A stretch of 13,659 nucleotides of DNA, taken from the NCBI GenBank assembly GCA_946628865.1, contig CAMOXE010000151.1, positions 1-13,659 on the forward strand, read 5' to 3'. Of this stretch, positions 6,891-13,659 are shown piece by piece. How positions within the stretch are numbered: position 1 is the stretch's first letter; each line of letters starts with the position of its first letter. Source of the stretch: an uncultured Clostridia bacterium (GTDB lineage: Bacteria; Bacillota; Clostridia; Christensenellales; Borkfalkiaceae). A model generated the notes under the pieces. That model ran no database searches. It was not told where the DNA came from and saw only the letters and a program-made list of their open reading frames with translations. The translations under genes were made by a program, and so were the position numbers.

Positions 6891-6997
6891 TACAATAATT
6901 TTGTATTATTATGCTTGACAATACAGAAATATTGTGTTATACTCCAAAATAGTACAAAATTCTTGTGTTTAATTTATAAAAATACAAATTTTTTGAA
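6891..6997. promoter_or_regulatory. Four phased 15-bp operators, TACAA-N5-TTGTR, at 31, 31 and 30 bp steps
   Basis: Sites share 5-bp arms and a 5-bp spacer: TACAATAATTTTGTA (6891-6905, perfect), TACAGAAATATTGTG (6922-6936), TACAAAATTCTTGTG (6953-6967) and TACAAATTTTTTGAA (6983-6997, right arm degenerate). Starts are 31, 31 and 30 bp apart, so all face one side of the helix. Site 1 lies 13 bp upstream of the XRE start codon, site 2 fills the -35/-10 spacer of the lipoprotein promoter, and site 3 covers the expected transcription start. Cooperative binding by the adjacent XRE protein is the simplest reading. Confidence 0.75.
6915..6943 (+). promoter_or_regulatory. Sigma-A promoter of the MACPF lipoprotein gene
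   Basis: Perfect TTGACA (6915-6920), 17-bp spacer, TATACT (6938-6943) with a TG extended -10 (6935-6936). The start would be near 6950, giving a leader of about 62 nt that ends in a GGAGG site (7001-7005), 6 nt before ATG 7012. Such a strong promoter overlapped by operators fits a gene that is silent by default and strongly expressed when released. Confidence 0.8.
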
Positions 6998-7011
6998 AAC
7001 GGAGGATAGAA

Positions 7012-10000
7012 ATGAAAAATAAAGTCATTAAAATGCTATTAACGGCGCTGTTAAGTTTTACGGCGTTATTTGTCGCTGCGTGTTCGGCAAGCGATATACA
7101 AACGGTAATAGACAACAACAAGACAAAATTATCGACCCCAACGAATATTTACGTTGACGATAATAACGTACTTCGTTGGGACGAAGTGTCGGGTGCGACT
7201 TCGTATACCGTATTGATAGCGAACGAAGAGTATTCGCGACCCGCGCATTTTATCGATTTAAAGCCGATAATCAAAGCAAACGGCTCGTATGAGATTTATG
7301 TAAGGGCAAAATCCGAACAGGTTTACGTCGAGGATAGCAGTTGGTCAAGCGTATATACATTTGATTATAACGGCATAATCGTTGAAAAGTTAGACGCGCC
7401 GACAATCACCGCCATAGAAAACGACGTGGTCTACTGGTCTCCGACGGAAAACGCCGAGTATTATGCTCTAAAGGCAAACAAAAACGGCGTAATATATTCT
7501 TATGAAACGGGTAAAGGCGAGACGACTTGCGCTTTAACCGATTTAAAGCGAAACGGCGAGCGCATAAGCGGCTACGGCGAAATAGAGATTTCCGTCAAGG
7601 CATGTTCGGACAATGCGACTTCTTCCGAGTGGTCTGACGGCTATAACGTTTTTTACGTTGCTCCGTCGTCGGATAGCGATTTGCAGACTTTGGCGAATTG
7701 GAATATCGGTTACGGCTACAATCTGCTCGAAAACGAGTATTTAAAACTCAACAATTATAAGTCCGCATACGCGGTATTCGACCTTTCAAAACTTTTAACC
7801 GTCGCAACCGCAGACGTAAACTCGCATAACAATACGGCGGAATACGAGGCGTATAGTTTCAGTTCCGTAGAGGAATTTTTAACGCAACTCGATATAGATA
7901 TGAGTATGAGCAACAGCGTTGGAGCAAGCGCAAGTTATGCTATGTGTAAGGCTGCTGCAAATTTGAAAACCGCTTTATCGTTATCTATGTCAACCTCGAT
8001 AAAAGCCTATGCAAGTTCGAAAATTATTTTTTACAATTTCTACATAACCAACGGTATAAAATCCGTTAAGTTGAAAGAATCTGACGAGCGGCTTTTGAAA
8101 TATTCGTTAAATAGCGCGTTTGTCAATGACTTGTGCGGTATTTCTGCTTCAACCGCAAATATGACGTACGAGCAAAGGGCGGAATATATCTTAAACAATT
8201 ACGGAACGCACGCCATTTTAGGCGTAAACACGGGCGGAATATTAACGTCTACTTACGTTGCTGCTACTAACGAATTAGACGTTGCGCTTAAGTTAAAGGA
8301 AAGCGGTTCAATAGATATGAGCAGCGAGGCGGGCGCGTCTTTCAACGGCGCAACTGCAAGCGTTAGTGAGGCAATGAGTTTATCTGAATCAGTTGAAACG
8401 TACAATAAATCTCATTCTGGCGTATCCTACATTAGTTTTAAGACAATAGCGTACGGCGGTAAAACAGACCTTTCTCTTTCTTCGGACGCGACTGCGGCGT
8501 TAAAGGGTTGGGAAATGACTTCTTCAAACGATATGCCTATATCCGTATATCAGGATAAAGCCTACGATATAGCATACTTGATTTCGCTATACGATAACGA
8601 TTTCGGAAGATATTTCGCAAAATATATAGGCGACCGTGCCAGCGAAGAATTTGCCGCCCTCACCGCGCAGTTCGAGAGAGAAAACAGTTTACCTGTCAAT
8701 TTAGAGGTTGAAAACGGCAAAAACGTAATGAAAATCGATTTAAGCGCTTATCAGGAATCGGGTTTAGACGGCGTTTACAATCCTAATTTAGTAAACGACG
8801 TCTTAACGGTTTACCCGGTTTATTGTTGTAAAAACGTCGATAAAATCGTCGTAATGGGCGCGTTTGACGAAAAAAAGAGTTTGATTGATTTTTCGATAGA
8901 ACTTTCAAAACAATGGAAGAGAGACGTCGAAATAGAATTTATAAACTGCGGCTTTGTCTGCGCGACGGAAAGGGGCTTGGTCGACGACGGCAAAGTATCG
9001 AAAAATATCGGCGTAAACGTTTCGTTCAGCGGCGTAAACTACGTTAAAGATAAACAAGGCAATGAAAATCTCTATTCGACTATAAACGGCAAAACGTATA
9101 ACTTTTCTTTTGAAAAGAACGACGATATAACTTTGGACACCTCGACAGTGAGATTTTCGGACGGCAAAATGTGCCTTATCGACGCCGAAAAAGAAAATTA
9201 TAACTTTTTGGGTTGGTATGCCTGGAATAACGAAGAAGAAGTTCAAGTGACGAACGGTTTAACCGAAGTCGTAGATACTTACGAATTAGCCGACCTTACC
9301 GTTTCGCTCCACGCGAAATTCGGACCCGCCGTATATGAGATTACTTTGGATAATCAATTCGCTACCGTCGGCGGCACAACTAAAATTTTCGAGAGATTTA
9401 ACGACAGATTTTATTTTGCTTACGACTTTGATAACGGCGAATGCTCCGAAGAAGTCGAAACTATAACCATACCCCAAAAGACGGGCTATGATTTCTTGGG
9501 TTACTATCAAAGCGTTTCCGACAACAATACGTTAAACGCCGACGGCAATCTTTTATATATAGACGCAACGGGTAAGTTGACGCATTTGGGTAATACTCCG
9601 CAAGAACGAGCGCGAACGTTTACGGCAAAAATCACGCTTTATGCTTTATGGAAACCGCATACGAGTATAATATCATTATGCGAACGCTCCGGCGACGATG
9701 AAATTATAATAAAATTAAAATCGGTATACAATACGGGTATTTATGACGAAAACGACAATAAGATAAATGGAATTACTCCGCCCGTAAGAGCGCAGTATAT
9801 TTTCGGCGGATATTATAAAGCGGTAACGAATAACGAAACCGCCAACGCGAGCGGCACGGGTAGAATGATAGACAATAACGGCAACTTTGACTTCGATTCT
9901 ACGGCTATAACTTCCGACGTTAGTTACGTCGCTTTATGGACGAAAGGGGAATTTGCCGTCGAGTTGGTAACGAACGGCGGAATTATTGACGGAACTCCGC

Positions 10001-11463
10001 TTACGACGTATTCGTCTTTAGACGGCGCGGTATTGTCTAAGATTAGTAAAGCGGGCTATATTTTCGAGGGTTGGTACGACGCCGAGGACGTAAAATGGAA
10101 AGAAATACCCGTCGGAACTAACGAAGATTTAACTTTTACGGCAAAGTGGACCGTAGATCCGTATGAAATAAGTAAATACGTTTCAAACGGCGAGGTCGTA
10201 AGCGATTCGTATGAAGGCGGAAATTCTTATACCGTTTATAAAGGAATAGACAATACTCCGAAAATTTCATCGGGCAAAGTAATACTTGACTGGAGTGAAG
10301 AAACAAACGTCAACGTAAACGAGCATCAAGCGCGCGAAGTGGTCAATACGGATTATTACAATCATTTAACGATAGGCGGGGAATATACGGAAGTAATATT
10401 TATCGGTGCCGAAAATATAACGTATAAAAATTTCAGGATAAACGTTAATGATGACGTTAAAGAATTGACGATAAGATTTAAAGATTTCAATTACTCAACA
10501 AACGGTCTTACCGCAATAGGGGTTACAAGTAGTGTAGAACTTACGATAGAGTTTATAGGCGAATGTTCAATCGGCGCAACTTATGAAGAGGGTTCTATAT
10601 TAGGCGAAGAGGCTATGCCGATTGAAAATTTAACGCTTATCGGCGCGGGGAACGCAACAATAAAGGCGGCTAATGCGACGACGTCGTCGAAGAACGGCAA
10701 ATCGGCAATTTGGGCGAATAACATTACGATAACGATGAGCGGTGATTTAACCGTTTACGGCGGAAACGGAGCAAACGGAGCGAGTGCGGGCGCAAACGGC
10801 GGCAATGGTGGTACAGGAATTGTTGCAAATACTATTACCGTAGATATGACAGGCTCTTTAACCGTATACGGCGGCAACGGCGGCAACGGCTTCGACGGGA
10901 GTCAAGGCAAAAAGGGATCAACAGGGGCTGAATATCAAAAAGGTGGTCAAGGGGGAAAAGGAGGAAACGGCGGAAACGGCGGTAAAGGTGGAGCCTCAAT
11001 CGCTACCGCAAATCTATTAATTTATAAAGGAAACTTTATTTTATATGGCGGCGACGGCGGTAAAGGCGGCGACGGCGGTAAAGGCGGTAAAGGTGGAACA
11101 GGTGGAGTAAACACATGGGCATTTACTGTTGGTGCAGAAGGTGGAAATGGTGGCAATGGCGGAACTGGCGGCAATAGTGGGGTTCCTGGCAATGTTGAAA
11201 TCATAAAATTCATTGAAAATGGCAGTATAAATATATCAATAGAATCTGGTTGCTTAGAGATTAATAGAGGCTCCTACGGTGCTGCGGGTTGTGGGGGCGA
11301 AAAAGGCCCCGGCGGTGACGGCGGAAAAGGTGGAGGTGGTGGCTATGGTCCCTCTGGTAATTCAGGTTCAACGGGTCAACCAGGCATATATTTATATGAT
11401 ACTTCAGTACCTAAAACAACAAGCATAACAATTGATGGCACAATCAATACATATGGGGAATAA
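7012..11463 (+). CDS. Giant surface lipoprotein with MACPF/perforin-like domain, InlB-B-type repeats and Gly-rich tail
   Basis: 1483-residue exported protein. Residues 1-24 are a lipoprotein signal (lipobox VAAC, Cys24). Two fibronectin-III-like units follow (about 41-118 and 127-216, each with W near the start and WS near the end). Residues about 225-560 resemble a MACPF/CDC pore-forming domain: the signature YGTH (397-400), seven residues, then GG (408-409), preceded by a helix ending YILNN, with Ser/Ala-rich amphipathic stretches before (about 283-335) and after (about 430-470) it where the membrane-inserting helices would lie. Four InlB-B/Flg_new-like repeats have F-x-G-[WY]-Y cores at F732, F828, F931 and F1018, several closing with LYALW, YVALW or TAKW. 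A beta-rich segment (1055-1249) precedes a Gly-rich GGxGGx tail (1250-1458). No LPxTG anchor is present. Possible roles are antagonism of neighbouring cells, host interaction or adhesion; none is shown. The MACPF call rests on the motif and order, not on a profile search. Confidence 0.8.
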   Translation: MKNKVIKMLLTALLSFTALFVAACSASDIQTVIDNNKTKLSTPTNIYVDDNNVLRWDEVSGATSYTVLIANEEYSRPAHFIDLKPIIKANGSYEIYVRAKSEQVYVEDSSWSSVYTFDYNGIIVEKLDAPTITAIENDVVYWSPTENAEYYALKANKNGVIYSYETGKGETTCALTDLKRNGERISGYGEIEISVKACSDNATSSEWSDGYNVFYVAPSSDSDLQTLANWNIGYGYNLLENEYLKLNNYKSAYAVFDLSKLLTVATADVNSHNNTAEYEAYSFSSVEEFLTQLDIDMSMSNSVGASASYAMCKAAANLKTALSLSMSTSIKAYASSKIIFYNFYITNGIKSVKLKESDERLLKYSLNSAFVNDLCGISASTANMTYEQRAEYILNNYGTHAILGVNTGGILTSTYVAATNELDVALKLKESGSIDMSSEAGASFNGATASVSEAMSLSESVETYNKSHSGVSYISFKTIAYGGKTDLSLSSDATAALKGWEMTSSNDMPISVYQDKAYDIAYLISLYDNDFGRYFAKYIGDRASEEFAALTAQFERENSLPVNLEVENGKNVMKIDLSAYQESGLDGVYNPNLVNDVLTVYPVYCCKNVDKIVVMGAFDEKKSLIDFSIELSKQWKRDVEIEFINCGFVCATERGLVDDGKVSKNIGVNVSFSGVNYVKDKQGNENLYSTINGKTYNFSFEKNDDITLDTSTVRFSDGKMCLIDAEKENYNFLGWYAWNNEEEVQVTNGLTEVVDTYELADLTVSLHAKFGPAVYEITLDNQFATVGGTTKIFERFNDRFYFAYDFDNGECSEEVETITIPQKTGYDFLGYYQSVSDNNTLNADGNLLYIDATGKLTHLGNTPQERARTFTAKITLYALWKPHTSIISLCERSGDDEIIIKLKSVYNTGIYDENDNKINGITPPVRAQYIFGGYYKAVTNNETANASGTGRMIDNNGNFDFDSTAITSDVSYVALWTKGEFAVELVTNGGIIDGTPLTTYSSLDGAVLSKISKAGYIFEGWYDAEDVKWKEIPVGTNEDLTFTAKWTVDPYEISKYVSNGEVVSDSYEGGNSYTVYKGIDNTPKISSGKVILDWSEETNVNVNEHQAREVVNTDYYNHLTIGGEYTEVIFIGAENITYKNFRINVNDDVKELTIRFKDFNYSTNGLTAIGVTSSVELTIEFIGECSIGATYEEGSILGEEAMPIENLTLIGAGNATIKAANATTSSKNGKSAIWANNITITMSGDLTVYGGNGANGASAGANGGNGGTGIVANTITVDMTGSLTVYGGNGGNGFDGSQGKKGSTGAEYQKGGQGGKGGNGGNGGKGGASIATANLLIYKGNFILYGGDGGKGGDGGKGGKGGTGGVNTWAFTVGAEGGNGGNGGTGGNSGVPGNVEIIKFIENGSINISIESGCLEINRGSYGAAGCGGEKGPGGDGGKGGGGGYGPSGNSGSTGQPGIYLYDTSVPKTTSITIDGTINTYGE
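10759..11385 (+). repeat. Gly-rich GGxGGx repeat region inside the lipoprotein gene
   Basis: Encodes residues 1250-1458, dominated by GGN, GGK, GGD and GGT triplets, interrupted by two beta-strand-like segments (GIVANTITVDMTGSLTVYGG and ASIATANLLIYKGNFILYGG). Its best DNA-level tandem repeat is an 18-bp unit, GGCGGCGACGGCGGTAAA, present twice without change (11047-11064, 11065-11082) plus half a unit. Unit lengths are multiples of three, so slippage would change tail length without a frameshift. Such tails resemble collagen-like or polyglycine-II stalks, but no Pro pattern supports true collagen. Confidence 0.85.
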
Positions 11464-11501
11464 TTATACAAACCAAAAAATTTTGGATAATTAAAAGAAC
11501 G

Positions 11502-11531
11502 AAGTGAGAGGCAGTCAACCTCTCACTTTTT
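11502..11531 (+). terminator. Intrinsic terminator of the MACPF lipoprotein gene
   Basis: Perfect 10-bp stem AAGTGAGAGG (11502-11511) with CCTCTCACTT (11519-11528), a 7-nt loop and a run of five T (11527-11531), 38 nt after the stop codon. It separates the lipoprotein module from dgt. Confidence 0.88.
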
Positions 11532-11637
11532 CATATACTTATGTGTTTTACAACGCGGATATTAAATGGTAGTTTAAAAATTTTTATAATTTAAAAAAAT
11601 TTTTGTCAAAAAAAAGGGATTTGGCATTTTCTTACAG

Positions 11638-11643
11638 TATAAT
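11638..11643 (+). promoter_or_regulatory. Candidate -10 box of the dgt-dnaG operon
   Basis: Perfect TATAAT placed 6 nt before the dgt ATG. The expected start point falls on the ATG itself, so the mRNA may be leaderless; no Shine-Dalgarno site is present either. No good -35 lies 16-18 bp upstream (TTGGCA at 11621 is too close, TTGTCA at 11603 too far), so confidence is limited. Confidence 0.45.
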
Positions 11644-11649
11644 ATAAGT

Positions 11650-12648
11650 ATGAAAGATAATATTTTTTTAAAAGAGGACAAGTTCTTTTCGCCTTTTGCG
11701 ACAAAATCCAAAGACACTAAAGGCAGACAAACCTATGAAGAGCCTTGCGAAATGCGTACCGAATTCCAACGCGACAGGGATAGAATTATCTATTCCAAAG
11801 CCTTCCGCCGCTTAAAGAATAAAACTCAGGTGTTTTTTTCGCCGGACGGCGATCATTATATGACGAGACTTACGCATACTTTAGACGTATCGCAAATCGC
11901 CCGCTCCATAGCGCGGAGTTTAGACCTCAACGAGGATTTAGCCGAGGCGATTTCGCTCGGACACGATCTCGGGCATACGCCTTTCGGGCATATCGGCGAG
12001 AGGATATTGGCGGGGCTTAACCCCGACGGTTTCGAGCATAACGTTCAGTCCCTTCGCGTGGTGGACGTTTTGGAGGACGAGGGCAGAGGCTTAAATTTAA
12101 CTTACGAAGTCAGAGACGGTATTTTGCAACACAAAAAGTCCGGAACTCCGCACACTATAGAGGGCGAGGTCGTTTCTTTGGCGGACAGAATAGCGTATTT
12201 AAACCACGACATCGACGACGCCGTGCGCGCGGGGATATTCGGCGAAGAGGATATTCCGAGAGAGTACCGAGAAGTGCTTGGAAAGACTACGAGCGCGAGG
12301 ATAAACAAAATGATTTCCTCGATATGCAAAAACTCATACGGCAAGCCGCACGTTGAAATGGAACCGGAGATAAAAGAGATAACCGAAAGCCTGCGCGATT
12401 TCATGTTCAACAAGGTGTATAAGACCAAACTTGCGGTATCCGAAGAGCATAGAGCGAGCAGAATGATAACCGCGCTTTACGAATATTTTAAGAACAAGCC
12501 GGAGGCACTTCCCGAATTTTATTTAAACGACGCTACGGAATTCGGTCTTGACGCCGCGATTTCGGATTACATATCGGGCATGACGGACAGATACGCGGTG
12601 TACGTCTTTGAACAACTGTTCGTGCCGAAAACTTTTTTCATGAGATAG
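11650..12648 (+). CDS. dgt: Deoxyguanosinetriphosphate triphosphohydrolase-like HD-domain protein
   Basis: Cytoplasmic HD-superfamily enzyme that cleaves dNTPs to deoxynucleoside and triphosphate, helping set dNTP pools. It is 332 residues, the short dGTPase-like form common in Gram-positives. Metal-binding residues are visible: His76 in TRLTHTLDV, His105-Asp106 in ISLGHDLGHTPFGH, and Asp179 in SLADRIAYLNHDIDD. The N-terminus has the usual SKAFRRLKNKTQVFFSPDGDH block (49-69). Substrate preference (dGTP or other dNTPs) cannot be told from sequence. dnaG starts one base after its stop, the dgt-dnaG order seen in clostridial macromolecular-synthesis operons. ATG 11650 lacks a Shine-Dalgarno site but sits right after a TATAAT box. 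Confidence 0.93.
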   Translation: MKDNIFLKEDKFFSPFATKSKDTKGRQTYEEPCEMRTEFQRDRDRIIYSKAFRRLKNKTQVFFSPDGDHYMTRLTHTLDVSQIARSIARSLDLNEDLAEAISLGHDLGHTPFGHIGERILAGLNPDGFEHNVQSLRVVDVLEDEGRGLNLTYEVRDGILQHKKSGTPHTIEGEVVSLADRIAYLNHDIDDAVRAGIFGEEDIPREYREVLGKTTSARINKMISSICKNSYGKPHVEMEPEIKEITESLRDFMFNKVYKTKLAVSEEHRASRMITALYEYFKNKPEALPEFYLNDATEFGLDAAISDYISGMTDRYAVYVFEQLFVPKTFFMR

Positions 12649-12649
12649 A

Positions 12650-13659
12650 ATGATAAAAGAAGAGTTTATCGAAAAACTGAAAGAAAAGAACAACATCGTA
12701 GACGTTGTCGGAAAATACTGCACCTTAAAGAAACGTGGTAGCAGTTTTTGGGCGTGCTGTCCGTTGCCCGGACATTCGGAGCGGACGCCGTCGTTTTCGG
12801 TAAACGAGCCGGGGCAATTTTTCAAATGTTTCGGTTGCGGTAAGGGCGGGAACGTCTTTACGTTTATTATGGAAATGGAGAATCTCGACTTTGTCGGCGC
12901 CGTCAGACACCTTGCGGAGATTTCGGGTATGGAGATTCCCGACGACGGTAAAGACGAGAACTCGACGTTTAAAAAGCGCGGAGACCGCGACAGAATGCTC
13001 GCGCTCATGCGCGAAACGGCGCTATTTTACGTCCATAACCTCGACTCTGCGGGCGCGAAAGCGCATAGGGAATATTTAAGCGGCAGAGGAATAGACGCAG
13101 TCACCGCAAAGACTTTCGGGATAGGCGCGTCATTGGATTTTAATTCTTTGCCGAGGTATTTACGGTCGAAAGGCTATACCGACGAAGAGATGCTCAGTTG
13201 CGGGGTATGCTCGCGCTACGGCAGAGATAAAGACGGCAAAACGACTTACGAAACGGGCGACGCGCTATACGGCAGACTGATAATACCGATAATAAACAAT
13301 TTCTCGAACGTAATCGCGTTCGGCGGCAGACTGCTTGAAAAAAAACCGAACTTTGCGAAATATAAAAATACTCAAGAGACCGAACTGTTTATAAAGAACA
13401 GAACTCTATACAACATAAATCAATTAAAGAAATTGAAAAGCGGCGGCGGACTGAAAGACGTGATCATGGTAGAGGGGTATATGGACGTCATATCGCTTTA
13501 CAGCGCGGGATTTAAGAACGTAGTGGCGTCGATGGGAACGTCGCTTACCGTAGAGCAGGCGCGGATATTAAAGCGGTATACGGACACCGTGATAATAAGT
13601 TACGAAGGCGACGGAGAGGGGAAAAAAGCGACTATATGCGGCATTGACATTCTTAAAAC
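12650..13659 (+). CDS. dnaG: DNA primase DnaG (5' part; continues past window), altered TOPRIM motif
   Basis: Primase that makes RNA primers at the replication fork with DnaB helicase. 336 complete codons are present; the C-terminal helicase-binding domain is outside. Residues 35-70 form the CHC2 zinc finger with ligands C37, H42, C60 and C63; the first pair is spaced CPLPGH where CPFH is the commoner form. The catalytic core contains YLSGRGI, YGRLIIPI, IAFGGRLL and KYKNTQETELF. The TOPRIM part has VEGYMDVISLYSAGF with catalytic Glu275 and VASMGTSLT, but the acidic motif expected as DxD reads YEGDGEG (Glu319, Asp321), and the usual small residue before the last Gly is Glu323. The start follows the dgt stop by one base (TAGAATG) with no strong ribosome site, indicating translational coupling. 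rpoD commonly follows in this operon but is not visible here. Confidence 0.94.
   Translation, partial: MIKEEFIEKLKEKNNIVDVVGKYCTLKKRGSSFWACCPLPGHSERTPSFSVNEPGQFFKCFGCGKGGNVFTFIMEMENLDFVGAVRHLAEISGMEIPDDGKDENSTFKKRGDRDRMLALMRETALFYVHNLDSAGAKAHREYLSGRGIDAVTAKTFGIGASLDFNSLPRYLRSKGYTDEEMLSCGVCSRYGRDKDGKTTYETGDALYGRLIIPIINNFSNVIAFGGRLLEKKPNFAKYKNTQETELFIKNRTLYNINQLKKLKSGGGLKDVIMVEGYMDVISLYSAGFKNVVASMGTSLTVEQARILKRYTDTVIISYEGDGEGKKATICGIDILK

Noticed and set aside
6878..6895. Upstream TTG start for the small XRE gene (7-codon... six extra codons)
   Set aside because: It is a TTG codon within an operator arm, has no ribosome site, and the family normally starts just before the helix-turn-helix, as ATG 6877 does.
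11022..11213. Proline-rich 63-codon minus-strand frame
   Set aside because: Pure complement of the Gly-rich GGN codons of the lipoprotein; composition artefact.
10759..11385. Repeats considered as a CRISPR array
   Set aside because: Repeats are short Gly codon patterns in frame with the protein, without uniform spacers, and there are no cas genes.
11400..11463. Possible LPxTG or other wall anchor at the end of the lipoprotein
   Set aside because: The C-terminus ends in ITIDGTINTYGE with no LPxTG, hydrophobic segment or basic tail; anchoring is by the N-terminal lipid.
12523..13008. 161-codon minus-strand reading frame across the dgt-dnaG junction
   Set aside because: Antisense to two clearly conserved genes; no ribosome site and no recognisable motif.

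Overview
The window looks like chromosome from an uncultured anaerobic Firmicute of the Clostridia type. This is inferred from the gene order dgt-dnaG, a spore-type polysaccharide deacetylase, strong AGGAGG ribosome binding sites on several genes, clostridial-style potABCD and MnmA proteins, and AT-rich promoters between genes rich in GCG, TCG, ACG and GAC codons. The exact genus cannot be read from the sequence.

Layout. Bases 1-4438, minus strand: a compact operon of an XRE-cupin regulator followed by potA, potB, potC and potD (potD runs off the left edge), encoding a spermidine/putrescine ABC importer. Its promoter lies at about 4510-4545 and carries two copies of a 15-bp operator, TAAAC-N5-GTTTA, 31 bp apart. 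Bases 4648-6478, plus strand: a secreted PdaB-like polysaccharide deacetylase, then mnmA, which makes 2-thiouridine at the tRNA wobble position. mnmA has a near-consensus promoter so close to its ATG that the mRNA is probably leaderless. A bidirectional terminator lies at 6518-6555.

Bases 6539-11463 form a self-contained two-gene module: a small XRE repressor (minus strand) divergent from a 1483-residue surface lipoprotein (plus strand). The lipoprotein has, in order, a lipobox, two fibronectin-III-like repeats, a MACPF/perforin-like domain with the YGTH...GG signature, four InlB-B-type repeats, a beta-rich region, and a long Gly-rich tail whose last part differs in codon use. The shared intergenic region holds four copies of another 15-bp operator (TACAA-N5-TTGTR) at 31, 31 and 30 bp intervals, across the lipoprotein's promoter. 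The module is bounded by terminators and sits between housekeeping genes. It is the best candidate here for an undescribed system: a tightly repressed, cell-surface, perforin-like protein of a Gram-positive.

Bases 11650-13659, plus strand: dgt (dNTP triphosphohydrolase) and the 5' part of dnaG (primase), the start of the macromolecular-synthesis operon.

Two core enzymes have unexpected residues in normally invariant motifs. The MnmA PP-loop reads SGGVYNS instead of SGGVDSS, and the DnaG TOPRIM acidic motif reads EGD instead of DxD. Either these are real lineage changes or they are sequence errors; both should be checked.
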